A stretch of 64,000 bases of DNA from NCBI GenBank assembly GCA_009377495.1, contig WHTZ01000004.1, positions 146,425-210,424 of the forward strand, given 5' to 3'. Shown here piece after piece: positions 42,259-51,091 of the stretch; position 1 is the first letter of the stretch, and each line of letters begins with the position of its first letter. Below the pieces are notes generated by a model. It saw only the letters and a program-made list of their open reading frames with translations, was not told the DNA's origin and did no database searches. The position numbers and the translations under genes were made by a program. The DNA is from Luteitalea sp. (GTDB taxonomy: Bacteria; Acidobacteriota; Vicinamibacteria; Vicinamibacterales; Vicinamibacteraceae).

Positions 42259-43061
42259 CGGAGCCTGAGCTAACCTGCCGTGCCATCGACGGCCTGCTGG
42301 CTGATCTGGTGGATGACACGCTCGACCCCGCGGCGGCCGCCAGGGCGGAAGCGCACCTCTCGACCTGTGCCCGCTGCGGTGCTCTCGTTCGTGATCTGCG
42401 GGAGGTCAGGCAGGCGGCGGCAGGCCTTCCAAGCCTGTCGCCCCCACCGGACGCTTGGACCCGAATTCGGGCCGTCCTCGAGGCCGAGCAGTCGTCCGTT
42501 CAGTCAGACGTCGCCCGGCCGCAGGACATCCGACCGGTGGCCACGCGCCCCTGGCCCCCGGTGAGGGCCATCGCCACGCCCCGGAAGCTCGCCGTCTGGG
42601 GCCGACTGGCGGCGGCAGCCGCGGTCCTCGTCCTGGCCACCGGTGCAGGGCTTTGGTCACTGTGGACGACCAGGGAACGGCTGGAGCCGGTTGGTAGTAC
42701 GAGGACGGAAGCGGGGGATCAGCGCGCAGGGGACCTGGTTGCCACCGTTGAATCGGAGATCGAGCTGGCAGCCGAGCACTACGAGAACGCCATCGCGGCG
42801 CTCGCGGCGACGGCGCGCGCGAGCGGCACCGAGCTGGATCCGGCGGTGATGGCCACGCTCAAGACGAACCTCGCGCTCGTTGACCAGGCGATCGACGACA
42901 GCCGTCGCGCGCTGCGCGCGCAGCCGGACAACCTGGTCGCGCAAGCCAGCTTGCTCGACGCGTTCCGACGCAAGGTCACACTGCTGGAAGACACGTTGGT
43001 GCTGATGCGCGAGCTGCGCACCGATGCTTCCACCATGCCGATAGGACTCGACGAAGGATAG
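42255..43061 (+). CDS. Membrane-anchored zinc-finger anti-sigma factor
   Basis: This is a 268-residue protein. The N-terminal zinc-binding anti-sigma domain has CRAID near residue 8 and EAHLSTCARCGALV (H-x3-C-x2-C). A membrane segment (LAAAAAVLVLATGAGLWSLW, about 118-137) precedes a periplasmic part with helical EIELAAEHYENAIAALAATA. The cytoplasmic domain should hold the sigma factor encoded just upstream. The helical periplasmic part could be the stress sensor; no protease site is visible. Confidence 0.88.
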   Translation: MTEPELTCRAIDGLLADLVDDTLDPAAAARAEAHLSTCARCGALVRDLREVRQAAAGLPSLSPPPDAWTRIRAVLEAEQSSVQSDVARPQDIRPVATRPWPPVRAIATPRKLAVWGRLAAAAAVLVLATGAGLWSLWTTRERLEPVGSTRTEAGDQRAGDLVATVESEIELAAEHYENAIAALAATARASGTELDPAVMATLKTNLALVDQAIDDSRRALRAQPDNLVAQASLLDAFRRKVTLLEDTLVLMRELRTDASTMPIGLDEG

Positions 43062-43068
43062 GGCACCT

Positions 43069-44034
43069 ATGATCACCCGTGTGCTCGCCCGCTGGCCCGT
43101 CGCTGGGCTCGTCGCTGGGCTCCTCTTGCCCGGCGGCTGGCCGTTGGCCGCCTCACAGCGCACGCAGGAACGAGCAGCCGATGAGGAGCGCATCGTTCGG
43201 ACGCTCTCCGTCAGTGATGGAGACGTGCTCGAGCTCCACAACATCGGTGGCGACGTGACAATCACCGGAACGTCGGGGAACGAGCTGCACATCGAGGCGC
43301 TCAAGCGCGGGCGACGCAGGCGCGATGCTCGAGAGAGCCTCGACGCGACCGAGGTGCAAATCGCACAGCGTGCGACTCGGGTCGAGGTGAGGACCCGCAC
43401 GCGAAGAGGCCGTCGCTCACAAGCGTCGGTCGACTACACGCTCCGCGTGCCGGCCGGCATGGTGCTCGACGTGCACAGCGTCTCGGGGAACCTGAAGGTG
43501 ACCGACGTGAGCGGCCGCGCGGCATTGCGGGCTGTGTCGGGTGACATCGTGGCCTCTGGGCTCAAGCAGCTCGACGCCGCGGAGACGCTCTCAGGCCATG
43601 TGCGGATCTCGTCGAGCACAGCGACCGACGCGAGTGTCAAGACCACCAGCGGCGACATCACGCTCAGCGATCTCACGGCTAACTCGCTGAAGACGAATAC
43701 GGTCAGCGGCGAGGTGCGGCTGACGAACCTCGCCGCGACATGGTTGGAGGCGACCTCGCTCTCTGGCGACATCGAGTTCTCGGGCACGCTCAGCCGCACC
43801 GGACGGTACAAGCTCGGCAGCCATTCGGGCCACGTGCGCTTCCGACCGAGCGACACGGCGGGCTTCGAGCTGACCGCCGGGTCGTTCAGCGGCTCGGTGC
43901 ACTCCGACCTGCCAATCGCGACGCGCAATATCTCTGGGGGCCCTGGCCGGCGCAACCTGCAAGGCACCGTCGGCGACGGTGGCGCATCGGTCGAGCTCAC
44001 GACCTTCAGCGGCGATATCACCCTCTTGAAGTAG
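43069..44034 (+). CDS. DUF4097 beta-strand repeat protein
   Basis: This is a 321-residue secreted protein: an N-terminal hydrophobic signal (about 9-28), then a right-handed beta-helix-like series with SVSGNLKVTDVSG, AVSGDIVASG, TTSGDITLSDL, TVSGEVRLTNL, SLSGDIEFSG and FSGDITLL. These VSGxI units define DUF4097 (DUF2807-like) proteins, found beside ECF sigma/anti-sigma genes and bactofilin-like or polar proteins. The function is unknown. It starts 7 bp after the anti-sigma stop and so belongs to the same operon. Confidence 0.88.
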   Translation: MITRVLARWPVAGLVAGLLLPGGWPLAASQRTQERAADEERIVRTLSVSDGDVLELHNIGGDVTITGTSGNELHIEALKRGRRRRDARESLDATEVQIAQRATRVEVRTRTRRGRRSQASVDYTLRVPAGMVLDVHSVSGNLKVTDVSGRAALRAVSGDIVASGLKQLDAAETLSGHVRISSSTATDASVKTTSGDITLSDLTANSLKTNTVSGEVRLTNLAATWLEATSLSGDIEFSGTLSRTGRYKLGSHSGHVRFRPSDTAGFELTAGSFSGSVHSDLPIATRNISGGPGRRNLQGTVGDGGASVELTTFSGDITLLK

Positions 44035-44055
44035 AAGTCGGGCGTGGCGTCGCGC

Positions 44056-44061
44056 TATAAT
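44056..44061 (+). promoter_or_regulatory. Putative -10 box before the Pro/Glu-rich protein
   Basis: TATAAT lies 21 bp after the DUF4097 stop and about 80 bp before the next ATG. No clear -35 is visible at 16-18 bp spacing. Confidence 0.35.
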
Positions 44062-44140
44062 CGACACCTCACTGCCACGCGGCAGGGGGTGCTCGCCTCG
44101 TGGGCACGGTCAACGGATCGCTGAACGCAGGAGGCAACTA

Positions 44141-44845
44141 ATGAAGCGGACGATTCTCGTCGGACTGCTGAGTGGGGCTATCGCCCTCGCTGGGGCTCCC
44201 TTCGTGGCAGGGTTGGTTGCCGCGCCGCAGCAGGCCGAGCAGCCGGCTGAGCCCGCGACGCCGGGGCTGCAAGAGCCCCCCGAACCCCAGGAGCCACCGG
44301 CACCGCAAGAGCCACCCGAACCTACGGAGCCAGCGGAACCAACGGAGCCACCCGAACCTACGGAGCCAGCGCAACCAACAGACCCGGCCGCACCATCGGA
44401 GCCCGCGATGCCGGGCGCGCCCGGAGCGGAGCCGGAAACGCAGCCAGACACCGAGGCCGCGGACGTCTCGGGTCTACCCTCTGGTGAGTTGGATCTCGGA
44501 AACGTCCGAATCCCACGCGCGGTCCAAGCCAATGGCGAGCCGCTTCCTGCCGGCACGTATCAGGTGCGACTCACGGCGGACACGGCCGACGCGACCGCGA
44601 GCAAGGGCGCGACTGCAGAATATGAGCGATGGGTGGAGTTTCTGAAGGGCGATCAGCCTGTCGGCCGCGAAATGGCAAGCATCGTCCCTGAGAGTGAGAT
44701 CGACAACGTCGCCAAGAGCGGCAAACCGGGAGCGAACGGCTCGAGGGTCGAGATGCTCAAGGGGGGCGACTTCTACCGCGTGTGGATTCGCAAGGGAGAC
44801 GCCAACTTCCTGATCCACTTGGTCGCGGAAGCATCCGGCACCTAG
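44141..44845 (+). CDS. Secreted protein with Pro-Glu-Pro repeats
   Basis: This is a 234-residue protein with a signal peptide (MKRTILVGLLSGAIALAGA), a Pro/Glu/Thr repeat region (about 33-90) of units EPPEP, EPTEPAEP and QPTDPA, then a C-terminal domain with VRIPRAVQANGEPLPAGTYQ and FYRVWIRKGDANFLIHL. The latter is a small beta-sandwich found in uncharacterised acidobacterial envelope proteins. CAGGAGG precedes the ATG. The repeat region is built from nearly identical 18- to 24-bp units, so its length could vary. It follows the sigma operon in the same direction. Confidence 0.8.
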   Translation: MKRTILVGLLSGAIALAGAPFVAGLVAAPQQAEQPAEPATPGLQEPPEPQEPPAPQEPPEPTEPAEPTEPPEPTEPAQPTDPAAPSEPAMPGAPGAEPETQPDTEAADVSGLPSGELDLGNVRIPRAVQANGEPLPAGTYQVRLTADTADATASKGATAEYERWVEFLKGDQPVGREMASIVPESEIDNVAKSGKPGANGSRVEMLKGGDFYRVWIRKGDANFLIHLVAEASGT

Positions 44846-44847
44846 AC

Positions 44848-44892
44848 AGGTGCAAGGGTGAGGTGCGAGGGTGGACCTCGCATCTCGCCCTC
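44848..44892. terminator. Convergent-gene hairpin made of AGGTGCGAG words
   Basis: Arms GGTGAGGTGCGAG and CTCGCATCTCGCCCTCTCACC pair imperfectly between the Pro/Glu protein and the rng stop. The words match those at 15041-15062 and 18970-18990, so the same short sequences are used to build hairpins at several gene ends. Confidence 0.5.
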
Positions 44893-46629
44893 TCACCTCC
44901 ATAGAGCCATCACGTCGTACTGTTCGTGGTGCAACGTGATGTCAGGACGTAGGACGATCTGGCGTCCGAGCGTCTGCTCAATCTCGCGCAGAACAGTTGG
45001 CTGCTCGTCGCGAAGAGCACGGGCAATCTCGGGGTTGACCCTCAGCTGGATAGTCTCGCCATCGAAGTCACTCGCGAGCTTTCGCATCTCGTTCAAGATC
45101 TCAAAGCAGATCGTGGAACGCGACTTGATGACACCAGACCCGGAGCAGTAGGGGCACGGATCGGTCAGCAGCCGTTCGAGGCTCTGTTTGACACGCTTGC
45201 GCGTGATGATGATGAGACCGAAGTCGGAAACCTGCACCGCCTTCGAGGGCGAGCGATCCTTTCGTAGCTCCTGCTCCAAGGCCTGAAAGACCTTCAGGCG
45301 GTTCTTCTTCTCCTCCATGTCGATGAAGTCGAGCACGACAATGCCGCCCATGTCGCGTAAGCGGAGCTGCCGGACGATCTCCCGCACCGCCTCGAGGTTC
45401 GTCTTGAGAATGGTGTCCTCGAGACGCCCGGTGGTTTTCTTCCCGACGTACCGGCCCGTGTTCACATCAATCGCCACGAGCGCTTCGGTCTGGTTGATGA
45501 CAATGTATCCCCCGGACTTGAGCCAGACCTTGCTTCTCAGCGCCTTGTCGATCTCGTTGCGGATGCCGTACTCGTCGAAGATCGGGTAGGTACCGGTATA
45601 GAGCCTGACCCGTGACACCATCGCCGGCATGATGCGCTCGACGAGTTGCAGGACACGGCGATACTCGGTGGCATCATCGAGCCGAATCGCCAGGTACTCT
45701 TCGGTGAGGAGGTCGCGAATCAGCTTGGCAACCAGGCTCTGCTCGCGGTGGAGGAGCGCCGGGGCGCGTGAAGCATCCACCTTTTGGCGGATCTCACCGC
45801 CCACCTGCCGGAAGTATTCGAGGTCGCCAAGGATGTCCGCTTCGGGACGACCGGCCGCGGCCGTGCGGATGATGACACCGCCCGCAAAGCCGGTCGCCTC
45901 GCGAAACTGTCGGACGATTGTCCGGAGACGATGCCGCTCTTCGCGCTGCTCGATCTTCCGTGACACGCCGATGTGATCGACGGTCGGCATGAAGACCAGA
46001 AATCGGCCGGGAACCGTAATGTGAGAGGTAATGCGGGCGCCCTTCGTGCCCAGTGGCTCCTTGACCACCTGTACGAGGACATCTTGTCCGTCGTTCAGCA
46101 GATCCTCGATGTTGGGTGTCGAACCGCGGTCGGGCGAGCGTCGGCGATCGCCGCGGGCTTGGGCGCTGCCACTCGGGGCTGCCAGCGCGGCAGCGGCGTT
46201 GGTGACCGCGGGTGACCCTGAACCGGCGTCCGCGCCGGGGCCGTCCTCATCGCCGTTGCTGTCGACCGACCCGGTCCCACCCCACGCGGGCTCCCCTAGC
46301 GGGGGGCCGGGGGCGGGCTCGATGCTCTCTGGCACCGCGTCCGCGGCTGCAACGGCCGGCGTCTCTTCGTCACTCGACTCCACGCGCTCGAACGCATCGA
46401 GCGTGTTGAACACGTCGGACACATAGAGAAAGCCGTCGCGCTCGAGCCCGACATCTACGAACGCCGACTGCAGGCCAGGCAAAACCTTCGAGACCTGCCC
46501 CTTGTAGATGTTGCCAACGACGCCACGCTGTCGCTCGCGCTCGATAAAGAGCTCGACGACCTCGTCCTCCTCGAGAATGGCGACCAGCGTCTCGTGGTCG
46601 TTCGAGGAAATGATCATCTCCTTGTTCAT
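44893..46629 (-). CDS. rng: Ribonuclease G/E family protein
   Basis: This is a 578-residue endoribonuclease. The S1 RNA-binding domain (VGNIYKGQVSKVLPGLQSAF onward) is interrupted at about residues 80-175 by an acidic/Ala-Pro-rich insert. It is followed by the DNase-I-like catalytic core with Asp residues in VAIDVNTGRYVG and GGIVVLDFIDM, and the zinc-link CPYCSG. RNase G/E trims rRNA and tRNA precursors and degrades mRNA in the cytoplasm. Its ATG follows the rodA stop without a gap. The link with rodA and mreBCD is common in bacteria (cafA/rng). Confidence 0.95.
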   Translation of the reverse strand: MNKEMIISSNDHETLVAILEEDEVVELFIERERQRGVVGNIYKGQVSKVLPGLQSAFVDVGLERDGFLYVSDVFNTLDAFERVESSDEETPAVAAADAVPESIEPAPGPPLGEPAWGGTGSVDSNGDEDGPGADAGSGSPAVTNAAAALAAPSGSAQARGDRRRSPDRGSTPNIEDLLNDGQDVLVQVVKEPLGTKGARITSHITVPGRFLVFMPTVDHIGVSRKIEQREERHRLRTIVRQFREATGFAGGVIIRTAAAGRPEADILGDLEYFRQVGGEIRQKVDASRAPALLHREQSLVAKLIRDLLTEEYLAIRLDDATEYRRVLQLVERIMPAMVSRVRLYTGTYPIFDEYGIRNEIDKALRSKVWLKSGGYIVINQTEALVAIDVNTGRYVGKKTTGRLEDTILKTNLEAVREIVRQLRLRDMGGIVVLDFIDMEEKKNRLKVFQALEQELRKDRSPSKAVQVSDFGLIIITRKRVKQSLERLLTDPCPYCSGSGVIKSRSTICFEILNEMRKLASDFDGETIQLRVNPEIARALRDEQPTVLREIEQTLGRQIVLRPDITLHHEQYDVMALWR

Positions 46630-47745
46630 CTAATTCGTAAATCTCCGCATCCTGACGTTGAGGATGAGTCCAAACGTCGCACAGGTGGCGATGAGCGACG
46701 AGCCGCCGTAACTCATCAGCGGCAAGGTCAGTCCCTTCACCGGCGCCAGCCCCGCCGACATTGTGATGTTGTAGACCACCTGAAATGCAAATCCTGACAG
46801 GAGCCCGATGACGAGATAGGCCCCGGTGCGATCCTTGGCGAGCCGTGCGGCCTCGATGGATCGCAACATCACGAACAGATACAAGCCGAGCGTCGCGAGC
46901 ACGCCGAGGAAGCCCTGCTCCTCCGCCAACACCGAGTAGATGAAATCGTTGTGCGCCACGGGAAGGAATTTGTACTGGCCCTGCGTGCCCTGCACGAAGC
47001 CCTTCCCGGTGAGCCCGCCGGAGCCGACCGTGATCCGCGCCTGAATCTGCTGGTAGCCCGCCCCAAGCGGGTCCTGCCCGGGGTCGAGGAACGTCACGAT
47101 ACGCGCACGCTGATAGTCCGCCAGGGCGTACTTCCATGCCACCGGCGACAGCACCAGGCCCATCGCGAGCACGATGCCCAGCAGCCGGAGACGCAAGCCC
47201 GCCACAAAGACCATGCCCAGAAACACGGGCAGCAGCGTGATGGCGGAGCCGAGATCCGGCTGCCGCGCGATGAGCACGAACAGGCCGGCCACGAACGCCC
47301 CGGCGACGGCAAGGTCCGATCCTTTCCAGGCGGTCAAGCGATTCTCGCCGAAGTACGCGGCCAACACGAGCGCCAGGGGGATCGTCGCGAATGCGGAGGG
47401 CTGTAGCGTGAACCCGCCGACCGAGAGCCAGCGCCGCGCGCCGCCGGCCGTGACCCCGAGCAGCAGCACGCAGAGAAGCATCGCCGCGACGATCGCGTAG
47501 AGGACGAGGGCGTTTTGCGTAAGACGCCGATAGTCGATCCACACCGCGGCTGCCATCACGACGAGACCGACGACCAGCGCCGCGGCCTGTGTCCAGACCC
47601 GCGGGCCGATCGGGATCCGCGCGCGTGTCGCCGCCATGGGGTCGTATGTGGTGCTGTAAATCATCGCGAGCCCGACGATCGCGAGCAGCACCACGGCCGC
47701 CACGAGCAGCCAGTCGATGTGCCGGTAGAGCCGGTGGTCAATCAT
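46630..47745 (-). CDS. rodA: Rod shape-determining protein RodA (SEDS glycosyltransferase)
   Basis: This is a 371-residue membrane protein of the FtsW/RodA/SpoVE family with about ten membrane spans. Visible features are YSTTYDP after helix 1, the catalytic-loop region WKYALADYQRARIVTFLDPG then QDPLGAGYQQIQARITVGSG, and the C-terminal SYGGSSLIATCATFGL. It polymerises lipid II during elongation and works with the PBP2 gene just upstream. ATG 47745 overlaps the mrdA stop by 8 bp. The longer frame from 47826 lies inside mrdA. Confidence 0.96.
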   Translation of the reverse strand: MIDHRLYRHIDWLLVAAVVLLAIVGLAMIYSTTYDPMAATRARIPIGPRVWTQAAALVVGLVVMAAAVWIDYRRLTQNALVLYAIVAAMLLCVLLLGVTAGGARRWLSVGGFTLQPSAFATIPLALVLAAYFGENRLTAWKGSDLAVAGAFVAGLFVLIARQPDLGSAITLLPVFLGMVFVAGLRLRLLGIVLAMGLVLSPVAWKYALADYQRARIVTFLDPGQDPLGAGYQQIQARITVGSGGLTGKGFVQGTQGQYKFLPVAHNDFIYSVLAEEQGFLGVLATLGLYLFVMLRSIEAARLAKDRTGAYLVIGLLSGFAFQVVYNITMSAGLAPVKGLTLPLMSYGGSSLIATCATFGLILNVRMRRFTN

Positions 47746-49615
47746 CGAGATCACCCGTCGCCCCATCCGCGACGAGCGCCGGGGTCGGCGGAAGCGTCGG
47801 CAGCGGCCGCCTTTCCTGCTTGGCAAAGAATACCTGCATCATGTACTTGGCAATGGGCGCAGCAAGGTAGCCATGCTCGGAGTGCTCAGCGAAGACAACG
47901 CCCGCAATCTGCGGACGGTCGGCCGGCGCAAAGAACACGAACCAGCCATGATCGCGCAGATCGCGGGCTGTCTGCTCGCCGGCACGCTCCGCGCCTTCCA
48001 CCGAGATCACCTGCGCCGTGCCCGTCTTGCCGGCAACGTCGTAGTGCTCGAGCCGCCCTCGTCCGCCTGTACCTGCGCCGTTCACCACGAGCCAGAGGCC
48101 CCGCCTGACCGCCTCGAGCGCCGGAGGCGGCACGTCCAACACGGGGCCAGCAGCCTGTGCGGGCACCGGACGCCACCCGCGGCCTTCGTCGACCGCCTTG
48201 AGCAGGTGCGGCACGAGGCGCGTGCCGCCATTGGCGATCGTCGACATCATGACCGCGAGCTCGATGGGCGTCACCGACACTGGGCCCTGCCCAATCGCCA
48301 CCGAGATGGTCTCCCCGCGGTACCATCGCTGCCCCGTGGTGAGCTTCTTCCAGGCCGTGGAGGGCACGATTCCCCGGACCACGTGTGGCAGATCGATGCC
48401 GCTCGTGGCGCCGAGACCGAGTCGCGTCGCCCACTTGTGGATGCGATCGATGCCGAGCCTGTTGCCCAGCGTGTAGAAGTAGACGTTGCACGACTGCTCA
48501 ATCGCGCGCCGCATGTCCACCCAGCCGTGCCCGCCGCGACGCCAGCAGCGGAAATAGCGGCCGTGGAAGCTCGCACCGCCAGCACACTGGACGCGAAAGC
48601 TTGGCTTGACGACGCCTTCCCCGAGCGCCGCCGTCGCCACGGCGATTTTGAACGTCGACCCCGGTGAGTACCGACCTTGGATGGCGCGGTTCTGCAGGGG
48701 CCGCCGCGGATCGGTCAGCAGCGCCCGCCACGCGGCGTGGTCGATCCCGTTCACAAACGCGTTCGGGTCGAACGAGGGCACGCTCGCCAACGCGAGCACT
48801 TCGCCTGTGTTCGGGTCGAGCGCAACCGCCGCTCCGGTATAGCCGTAGTGCGCGAACGCCTTCTCGGCAGCCTGCTGCACATCGAGGTCGATCGTGAGCT
48901 GCACCCGACGACCGGACACCGGATCAACCGTCCGATCGACCCGGACTTCGCGGCCCAGGCTGTTCACGCGGACGAACTGGGCGCCGGCGTTTCCCATGAG
49001 CAGCCGGTTGTATTGCCGCTCGAGCCCGGTCTGCCCAATAATGTCCCCCAGGCGCAGACCGGCATCCTTCTGCCGTGTGAGCTGCAGTTCCGACACTTCT
49101 CCCACGTAACCCAGGACGTGGGCCGCGGCCGCGTGCGCCGGATACTCACGCACCGGAACCTGCTCGACCACCGCGTTCGGCAGCTCGTAGCGATGCGCCA
49201 TCACGGCTGCCACCTGAGCCAGCGTCGCATCCCGGATCACGACCACGGGCCGGTAGTTCGGCACGCCGCGGTTTCGTGCGAGCGCTTCCCGAATCGCGTC
49301 GGGCGAGGTCCCCGTCACATTGGCGAGCAGATCACTCGTACGCTCCAGATCATGAGCCTGATCCCGGACGATTGAGATATTGCGTGCGTAGCGGTTCTCC
49401 ACCAGGAGCCGACCACCACGATCGAACACCACACCGCGCGGCGCGTCGAGCGCCAGCGTCCGCCGGTGGTTGTTCTCGGCCGTCTCGAGGAACCGCGTGT
49501 GCTGCGCGACCTGGAGATACCAGAAGCACACCGCGAGCACGACAAACGTGGTCGTCAACGTCCACTTGAGGACGCTCAGGCGCAGCGTCTGCGTGGAGCG
49601 TTCTTCGATCAGCAT
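47738..49615 (-). CDS. mrdA: Penicillin-binding protein 2 (MrdA)
   Basis: This is a 625-residue class B transpeptidase: one N-terminal membrane anchor (LKWTLTTTFVVLAVCFWYL), a pedestal domain with DAPRGVVFDRGGRLL, and the transpeptidase domain with SPGSTFK (nucleophile Ser), SCN and KTGTAQ. It cross-links peptidoglycan during elongation, under RodA and MreBCD. The TTG at 49621 is also open, but ATG 49615 is preferred. It is followed by rodA with an 8-bp overlap. Confidence 0.96.
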   Translation of the reverse strand: MLIEERSTQTLRLSVLKWTLTTTFVVLAVCFWYLQVAQHTRFLETAENNHRRTLALDAPRGVVFDRGGRLLVENRYARNISIVRDQAHDLERTSDLLANVTGTSPDAIREALARNRGVPNYRPVVVIRDATLAQVAAVMAHRYELPNAVVEQVPVREYPAHAAAAHVLGYVGEVSELQLTRQKDAGLRLGDIIGQTGLERQYNRLLMGNAGAQFVRVNSLGREVRVDRTVDPVSGRRVQLTIDLDVQQAAEKAFAHYGYTGAAVALDPNTGEVLALASVPSFDPNAFVNGIDHAAWRALLTDPRRPLQNRAIQGRYSPGSTFKIAVATAALGEGVVKPSFRVQCAGGASFHGRYFRCWRRGGHGWVDMRRAIEQSCNVYFYTLGNRLGIDRIHKWATRLGLGATSGIDLPHVVRGIVPSTAWKKLTTGQRWYRGETISVAIGQGPVSVTPIELAVMMSTIANGGTRLVPHLLKAVDEGRGWRPVPAQAAGPVLDVPPPALEAVRRGLWLVVNGAGTGGRGRLEHYDVAGKTGTAQVISVEGAERAGEQTARDLRDHGWFVFFAPADRPQIAGVVFAEHSEHGYLAAPIAKYMMQVFFAKQERRPLPTLPPTPALVADGATGDLDD

Positions 49616-49648
49616 AAGCAAGGGGCCAGGGGCACCTTCTTCACTTTC

Positions 49649-50170
49649 TCACCTCTGAAATCTCCGGCGCAAGCGGTCGTTGTCGACGCCGCGACTCCCC
49701 AGCGTTTCGGGCACGAGGTCGAGCAGCCGGAAGATGACCATGCCAACCAGCGCATTCAGCCCAGCCTGGAGCACGATTGGTCGCCATGGCGCGAAAAACC
49801 TCGTCAGGCCGATCATCGCGTAGATGCCTGTAAAACATGCAATGTGGAGCAGCGACAGCAAAAAGATCACGGTCATGCGTGGCAGCGCATGCACCATGAT
49901 GAACTGAGCGCCAATGACGCCGGCCAGGAAGCCCACCAGCGTTTGAGAAAAGCCGGCCACGCCCAGTACACCGCCCGCGAGCGCGTCCTGCGCGAGGCCG
50001 CCAAGGGTGCCCGCCAGCATCCCATGCGCCGGGCCGAATGTGAGCCCTGCCCAGATCACCACCACCAACACGAAGTTCGGCGTCACGGCACTCCCAAACG
50101 CGAGATACGCCAGCGTGGTCTGCACCGTCAGCGCGAGGCCGATGGCGAGGCCGATGCCCAGGAGTCTCAC
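49649..50170 (-). CDS. mreD: Rod shape-determining protein MreD
   Basis: This is a 173-residue integral membrane protein with about five spans. It has the family phrase TPNFVLVVVIWAGLTFGPAH then GMLAGTLGGLAQDALAG, including the conserved GxxxGxxxDxxx of MreD. It is part of the elongasome. GTG 50170 overlaps the mreC stop (GTGA). Confidence 0.92.
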   Translation of the reverse strand: MRLLGIGLAIGLALTVQTTLAYLAFGSAVTPNFVLVVVIWAGLTFGPAHGMLAGTLGGLAQDALAGGVLGVAGFSQTLVGFLAGVIGAQFIMVHALPRMTVIFLLSLLHIACFTGIYAMIGLTRFFAPWRPIVLQAGLNALVGMVIFRLLDLVPETLGSRGVDNDRLRRRFQR

Positions 50171-51060
50171 CTCCGTGTCTCCGTCTGCATCTCGGCCGGA
50201 ACGCGTGGTCGGTCCAGCACGACCAACACGGCATCGAGCGCTGCGAAGTCGACGGCGGGCCGAACGCGGATCTGACGGTGGAGCGCGGCCCCTTTCTCAG
50301 CCCGCTCGACGCGACCGATCACCAGGCCACGCGGGTAAATCCCGTCGAGCCCTGACGTGACGACGAGGTCGCCCGATCGGACGTCGACGAGATTCGAGAC
50401 GTACTCCAACCGCAGGAGCGGATCAGGGTCGTTTCCGACCACCACGCCGCCAGTGCCCGTGCGCGTGAGGAGGGCGCCGGCGCCAGCGTTGCGGTCCGTG
50501 ATGAGCTGGACCTTTGCCGCATGCACCGAGAGCGGATCGATCACGCGCCCGACGACGCCCTCCGGCGCGATGACGGCCATTTCCAGGTCCACGCCGTCTT
50601 CTCGCCCCCGGTCGATAATGGCCATCTGCGTCGGCCCCAGCCGCGTGGGTCCGGCCGGATGGCCGGCAATGACTTGCGCGGCCAAGGTCCGCTGGAAGAC
50701 CCGCTGGCGCAGGCCGAGCAGCGCTTCGAGCTCCGCGGCGCGGCCGACGCGCGCACGCTCCTGCTGCAACTCCAGTTGGAGGGCATCCACCTGTCGGCGC
50801 AAGCGCCCCGCCTCCTCTTCGGCGCCGCGTAGGCCGACGTAGCGGTCCCAGACCCGGCTGGCGCCCCCGTAGAGCCGCGCTCCGCCGCGTTGGAGCTCCG
50901 CGAAGGCGCCAAAGGTCACCGTTTCGAGCACCGGGACGCCCGCACGTGTGCTGACCTGGACCGAAATCAGGATGACGTGACCGACCAGCAGCACGATGAG
51001 CAACCACGCCATGTGCCGGGTGACGTCGAGCCCCTGTGTGCGATCGGAGGCGATGGGCAT
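50167..51060 (-). CDS. mreC: Rod shape-determining protein MreC
   Basis: This is a 297-residue protein with one N-terminal membrane span (WLLIVLLVGHVILISVQ), a coiled coil (AEEEAGRLRRQVDALQLELQ onward) and two beta-barrel-like domains with AAQVIAGHPAG, GREDGVDLEMAVIAPEGVVG and VTSGLDGIYPRGLVIGRV. It links MreB to PBP2 in the periplasm. ATG 51060 is preferred over the earlier open frame, which lies in the mreB coding region. Confidence 0.94.
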   Translation of the reverse strand: MPIASDRTQGLDVTRHMAWLLIVLLVGHVILISVQVSTRAGVPVLETVTFGAFAELQRGGARLYGGASRVWDRYVGLRGAEEEAGRLRRQVDALQLELQQERARVGRAAELEALLGLRQRVFQRTLAAQVIAGHPAGPTRLGPTQMAIIDRGREDGVDLEMAVIAPEGVVGRVIDPLSVHAAKVQLITDRNAGAGALLTRTGTGGVVVGNDPDPLLRLEYVSNLVDVRSGDLVVTSGLDGIYPRGLVIGRVERAEKGAALHRQIRVRPAVDFAALDAVLVVLDRPRVPAEMQTETRR

Positions 51061-51091
51061 GGTGAATTGTGAGTAGTCGTTGATCAACGAC

